Source: Pseudomonadota bacterium (GTDB taxonomy: Bacteria; Pseudomonadota; Alphaproteobacteria; Rhizobiales; Hyphomicrobiaceae). Taken from it: 9,265 nucleotides of DNA. Location: the NCBI GenBank assembly GCA_021813195.1, contig JAKALI010000124.1, positions 1-9,265 on the forward strand, read 5' to 3'. Below the pieces are notes generated by a model. That model was not told the DNA's origin and ran no database searches. It saw only the letters and a program-made list of their open reading frames with translations. Position numbers and translations under genes: made by a program. Below are positions 7,754 to 9,265 of the stretch, piece after piece (the stretch's first letter is position 1; each line of letters opens with the position of its first letter).

Positions 7754-8418
7754 GTGTGCTGCTCCCGCGCTGGCCGCTTCGGTCGCCCGAAAGACTTTGT
7801 CGCGGCAGCCAGGCACGTCTGCAGGATAATCGTTGCTCCGATGAGAGCCTCGCCGTGAGACAAGCATGGTCGCGCAGCAGATCGTTCCTCGCTCAGATGA
7901 GCGGGAATGTGAATGAAACCGCAGCGCGGACGTTTTGGCATGGCGGCCGCGTGGTCGAGCCCATGATAGAGTGCGGCATTGCACAAATAGCGCCCCGCAT
8001 TCTCAGATATCGTCACCGGCAAAGCCGAGCGGCGCAGGGCGCGGGCGATGCGGACAAGCGGCAGCGTCGAGATGCGGCGGCCTTGGCCGCCAGGTAGCAG
8101 GTCCTCGCGCTCCGGAAAGCAACCGGACGCATCGGCCGACGCGCAGCAGGCGTTGACGGCGACGCGTTCCAGGATGAAACCGTCTGCCTCCGCAGAGACG
8201 CCGAATTGGAGAACGAGATCGGGCTCAACCTCGTCCATGACGTCGCGCAGTAGCGCCGGGGCCTCGATCCAGGTCACGGGGAGCACGGCTACGCGCACGG
8301 TCGCGTTAGCTAATCGGGTGCGGGCGGTGCGGGCAAGCTCGCGGACCAGATGAGCCGATGCGTTACACTCGACACCGGGGAAAGGACCAAAACCTGTTAT
8401 CAGCACGGACGTTGTCAT
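7750..8418 (-). CDS. pcp: Pyroglutamyl-peptidase I (pyrrolidone-carboxylate peptidase)
   Basis: A 222-residue cytosolic cysteine peptidase of family C15, which removes N-terminal pyroglutamate from peptides. It has the N-terminal VLITGFGPFPG (5-15), the Glu-containing FILERVAVN (81-89, catalytic E84), SENAGRYLCN (138-147, catalytic C146) and GFIHIPAHL (167-175, catalytic H170). The triad positions lie close to those of characterised enzymes (Glu81, Cys144, His168), so activity is expected. The protein has eight Cys in total, including a CC pair at 91-92, which is rather many for a cytosolic enzyme. Its TGA overlaps the ATG of the DUF411 gene. Start choice: the ATG at 8418 fits the family N-terminus but lacks a Shine-Dalgarno sequence. 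A GGGAGG (8450-8445) lies 8 nt ahead of an in-frame GTG at 8436, which would add only six residues and may be the true start; the frame stays open to a GTG at 8472. The C-terminal tail after about residue 205 is Ala/Lys/Arg-rich and not conserved. Confidence 0.93.
   Translation of the reverse strand: MTTSVLITGFGPFPGVECNASAHLVRELARTARTRLANATVRVAVLPVTWIEAPALLRDVMDEVEPDLVLQFGVSAEADGFILERVAVNACCASADASGCFPEREDLLPGGQGRRISTLPLVRIARALRRSALPVTISENAGRYLCNAALYHGLDHAAAMPKRPRCGFIHIPAHLSEERSAARPCLSHGEALIGATIILQTCLAAATKSFGRPKRPAREQHT
7762..7766 (-). promoter_or_regulatory. Ribosome binding site that fixes the DUF411 start
   Basis: GGGAG on the minus strand, 8 nt ahead of the ATG at 7753 and inside the last codons of pcp. 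It decides the start among several in-frame candidates and indicates that ribosomes can reload at the pcp/DUF411 junction. Confidence 0.6.
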
Positions 8419-8611
8419 AACGAGGGAGTATGCCACCAACAGAACCTCCCGCGCCAGTTCGATGAAGCGCACCCTGGGTGGTGGCGGGTATGGGCCAACT
8501 ACGGCCGTAATTATCGATCACGTCATCCCTTAGGTCTCAGGATTTGGCCACCGCAGGCCGCGCGCGCGAAGTTTGGCCGTTCGTGAGACGGGCGTTGAGG
8601 AGCCAGGGCTT
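8419..8611. promoter_or_regulatory. Divergent promoter region between pcp and the small secreted protein gene
   Basis: A gap of 193 bp between divergent genes. On the minus strand GATAAT (8515-8510) matches five of six bases of a -10 box and is immediately followed by the 10-bp perfect palindrome TACGGCCGTA (8500-8509), where a transcription start would fall; no good -35 was found at 17 bp. For the plus-strand gene no convincing promoter was seen. A GAGGAG ribosome site occupies 8597-8602. A CG dinucleotide run lies near 8559-8568. The promoter role is inferred from layout. Confidence 0.4.
8597..8602 (+). promoter_or_regulatory. Ribosome binding site for the small secreted protein
   Basis: GAGGAG placed 9 nt ahead of the ATG at 8612, with an AGGG closer in. 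It supports the ATG over the upstream TTG at 8573, and the signal peptide also begins at this ATG. Confidence 0.6.
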
Positions 8612-9103
8612 ATGACCATCGCGTTCTGTTGCGGCTCGACCGGCCGCTCTGTTCTGGCTTTGGCCGCGGGCCTGCTGTCTGCTCTGCCAGCCGCCGCTGA
8701 TCCCTCGTTCCGCAGCCTCGCCGGCACTTGGCGAGGCGAGGGCCGTGTTCAGCTCGCGAGCGGTCAATCCGAGGCGCTGAGCTGCAAGGCGTATTTCACG
8801 GCCAAAGACGAGGGCGCAACCCTCGGGATCGCGCTCGCCTGCGCCAGCGCCTCCAACAAGATCGATCTGCGCGCAAGCCTGCAGAACAATGGCGCCGGCA
8901 TTTCGGGGACTTGGGAGGAACGGTCGTTCAACTCGACAGGCGACGTGAGGGGTGCTGCCGATGGCGACCGAATCGATCTGACCATCACCGGCACCATCGA
9001 GGCGACGATGTCGATTACGCTCGAAGGCCAAAGCCAGCTCATTTCGATTTCGACCGACGGCAAGGGGTTCAAATCGGTGGATTTGGAGCTGCAACGCGGT
9101 TGA
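8612..9103 (+). CDS. Small secreted beta-rich protein of unknown function
   Basis: A 163-residue protein with a Sec signal peptide: hydrophobic core about 12-24 and a likely cut after PAAA (A29/D30). The mature part of about 134 residues has no hydrophobic anchor, few Pro, and alternates polar and hydrophobic residues as in a beta-sheet or small barrel: LAGTWRGEGRVQL (36-48), SCKAYF (57-62), GISGTWEERSF (96-106), IDLTITGTIEATMSITLEG (121-139). Two Cys in the mature chain (C58, C77) could form a disulfide. I recognise a pattern shared by unnamed alphaproteobacterial exported proteins (GTW with GxG, later SGTWEE), but I cannot assign a named domain or function. A lipocalin-like ligand-binding role is only a guess from fold appearance. 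The ATG at 8612 was chosen for its ribosome site and signal peptide; the frame extends upstream to a TTG at 8573. It is transcribed away from pcp, and no partner gene follows in the window. Confidence 0.82.
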   Translation: MTIAFCCGSTGRSVLALAAGLLSALPAAADPSFRSLAGTWRGEGRVQLASGQSEALSCKAYFTAKDEGATLGIALACASASNKIDLRASLQNNGAGISGTWEERSFNSTGDVRGAADGDRIDLTITGTIEATMSITLEGQSQLISISTDGKGFKSVDLELQRG

Positions 9104-9265
9104 TCGGTCGATGTAGCGTCAAATCCGGTCTTACCGCGGCATCCCGGCCACGCTGCCGGCTGCCAAGTGTGGTAATGCGATAGCAATGCTTCGCTTCAGT
9201 GTGCATCGATGGGACTGGAAAATCGCAGGCCGGTCGCTGACGTGCTTGTGCGATATGGAGAGACA
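9104..9265. other. Right-edge region without a supported gene
   Basis: The region holds 162 bp after the secreted protein gene. A GC-rich inverted repeat (CCGGC at 9144-9148 and GCCGG at 9155-9159, 6-nt loop) lies about 40 bp after the stop but lacks a T run, so it is at best a weak terminator. From an ATG at 9186 the plus strand is open to the edge for 26 codons, without a ribosome site or recognisable protein pattern. A GGAGAGA at 9257-9263 could be the ribosome site of a gene starting beyond the window. Confidence 0.4.

Noticed and set aside
7754..7984. N-terminal extension of the DUF411 frame upstream of 7753
   Set aside because: It overlaps the pcp coding sequence in another frame, is Arg/Ser-rich, and would bury the signal peptide; the ribosome site supports 7753.
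8764..9186. Minus-strand open frames opposite the secreted protein gene (8764-9186 and 8537-9094)
   Set aside because: They are shadows of a gene with a ribosome site and signal peptide, and they lack any family pattern.
9186..9265. Open frame from an ATG at 9186 to the right edge
   Set aside because: Only 26 codons, no ribosome site and no recognisable protein; it may be chance.

Overview
This is a GC-rich chromosomal segment with the gene content of an alphaproteobacterium, most likely Hyphomicrobiales (Rhizobiales). That placement rests on protein patterns recognised by eye: a MoxR AAA+ ATPase, a DUF58 protein, a BatA-like/DUF4159 membrane protein and a VWA/amidotransferase-like membrane protein in that order, with a DUF1285 gene divergent from them. 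No rRNA, tRNA, CRISPR array, insertion sequence or phage gene was seen.

Left two thirds (1-6545, minus strand): a compact four-gene operon read right to left. It starts with the MoxR ATPase (5511-6545). After 8 bp comes the DUF58 protein (4489-5502), which overlaps the next gene by an ATGA: the 990-residue membrane protein with a BatA-type N-terminus and a DUF4159 C-terminus (1520-4492). After 10 bp follows a second membrane protein with an intact VWA metal site and a flavodoxin/amidotransferase-like domain (1-1509), cut by the window edge. MoxR ATPases typically act as chaperones or metal-insertion factors for VWA-domain partners. The likely picture is a cytosolic ATPase plus DUF58 adaptor acting on two large envelope proteins. 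From memory, the equivalent Rhizobium leguminosarum operon (RL3499-RL3502) is needed for normal cell shape and envelope integrity.

Middle (6546-7268): a 153-bp divergent promoter region, then the DUF1285 gene on the plus strand.

Right third (7289-9103): a minus-strand pair, pyroglutamyl peptidase (pcp) and a secreted DUF411 metal-binding protein, coupled by an ATGA overlap. DUF411 ends 20 bp from the end of DUF1285. Divergent from pcp is a small secreted two-cysteine beta-rich protein of unknown function. The last 162 bp have no supported gene.

Most of the window is conserved core genome. The features that stand out are the pcp-DUF411 coupling, the different states of the metal sites among the three VWA-like proteins of one operon, the apparent break in the usual DUF1285 neighbourhood, and the unassigned secreted protein.
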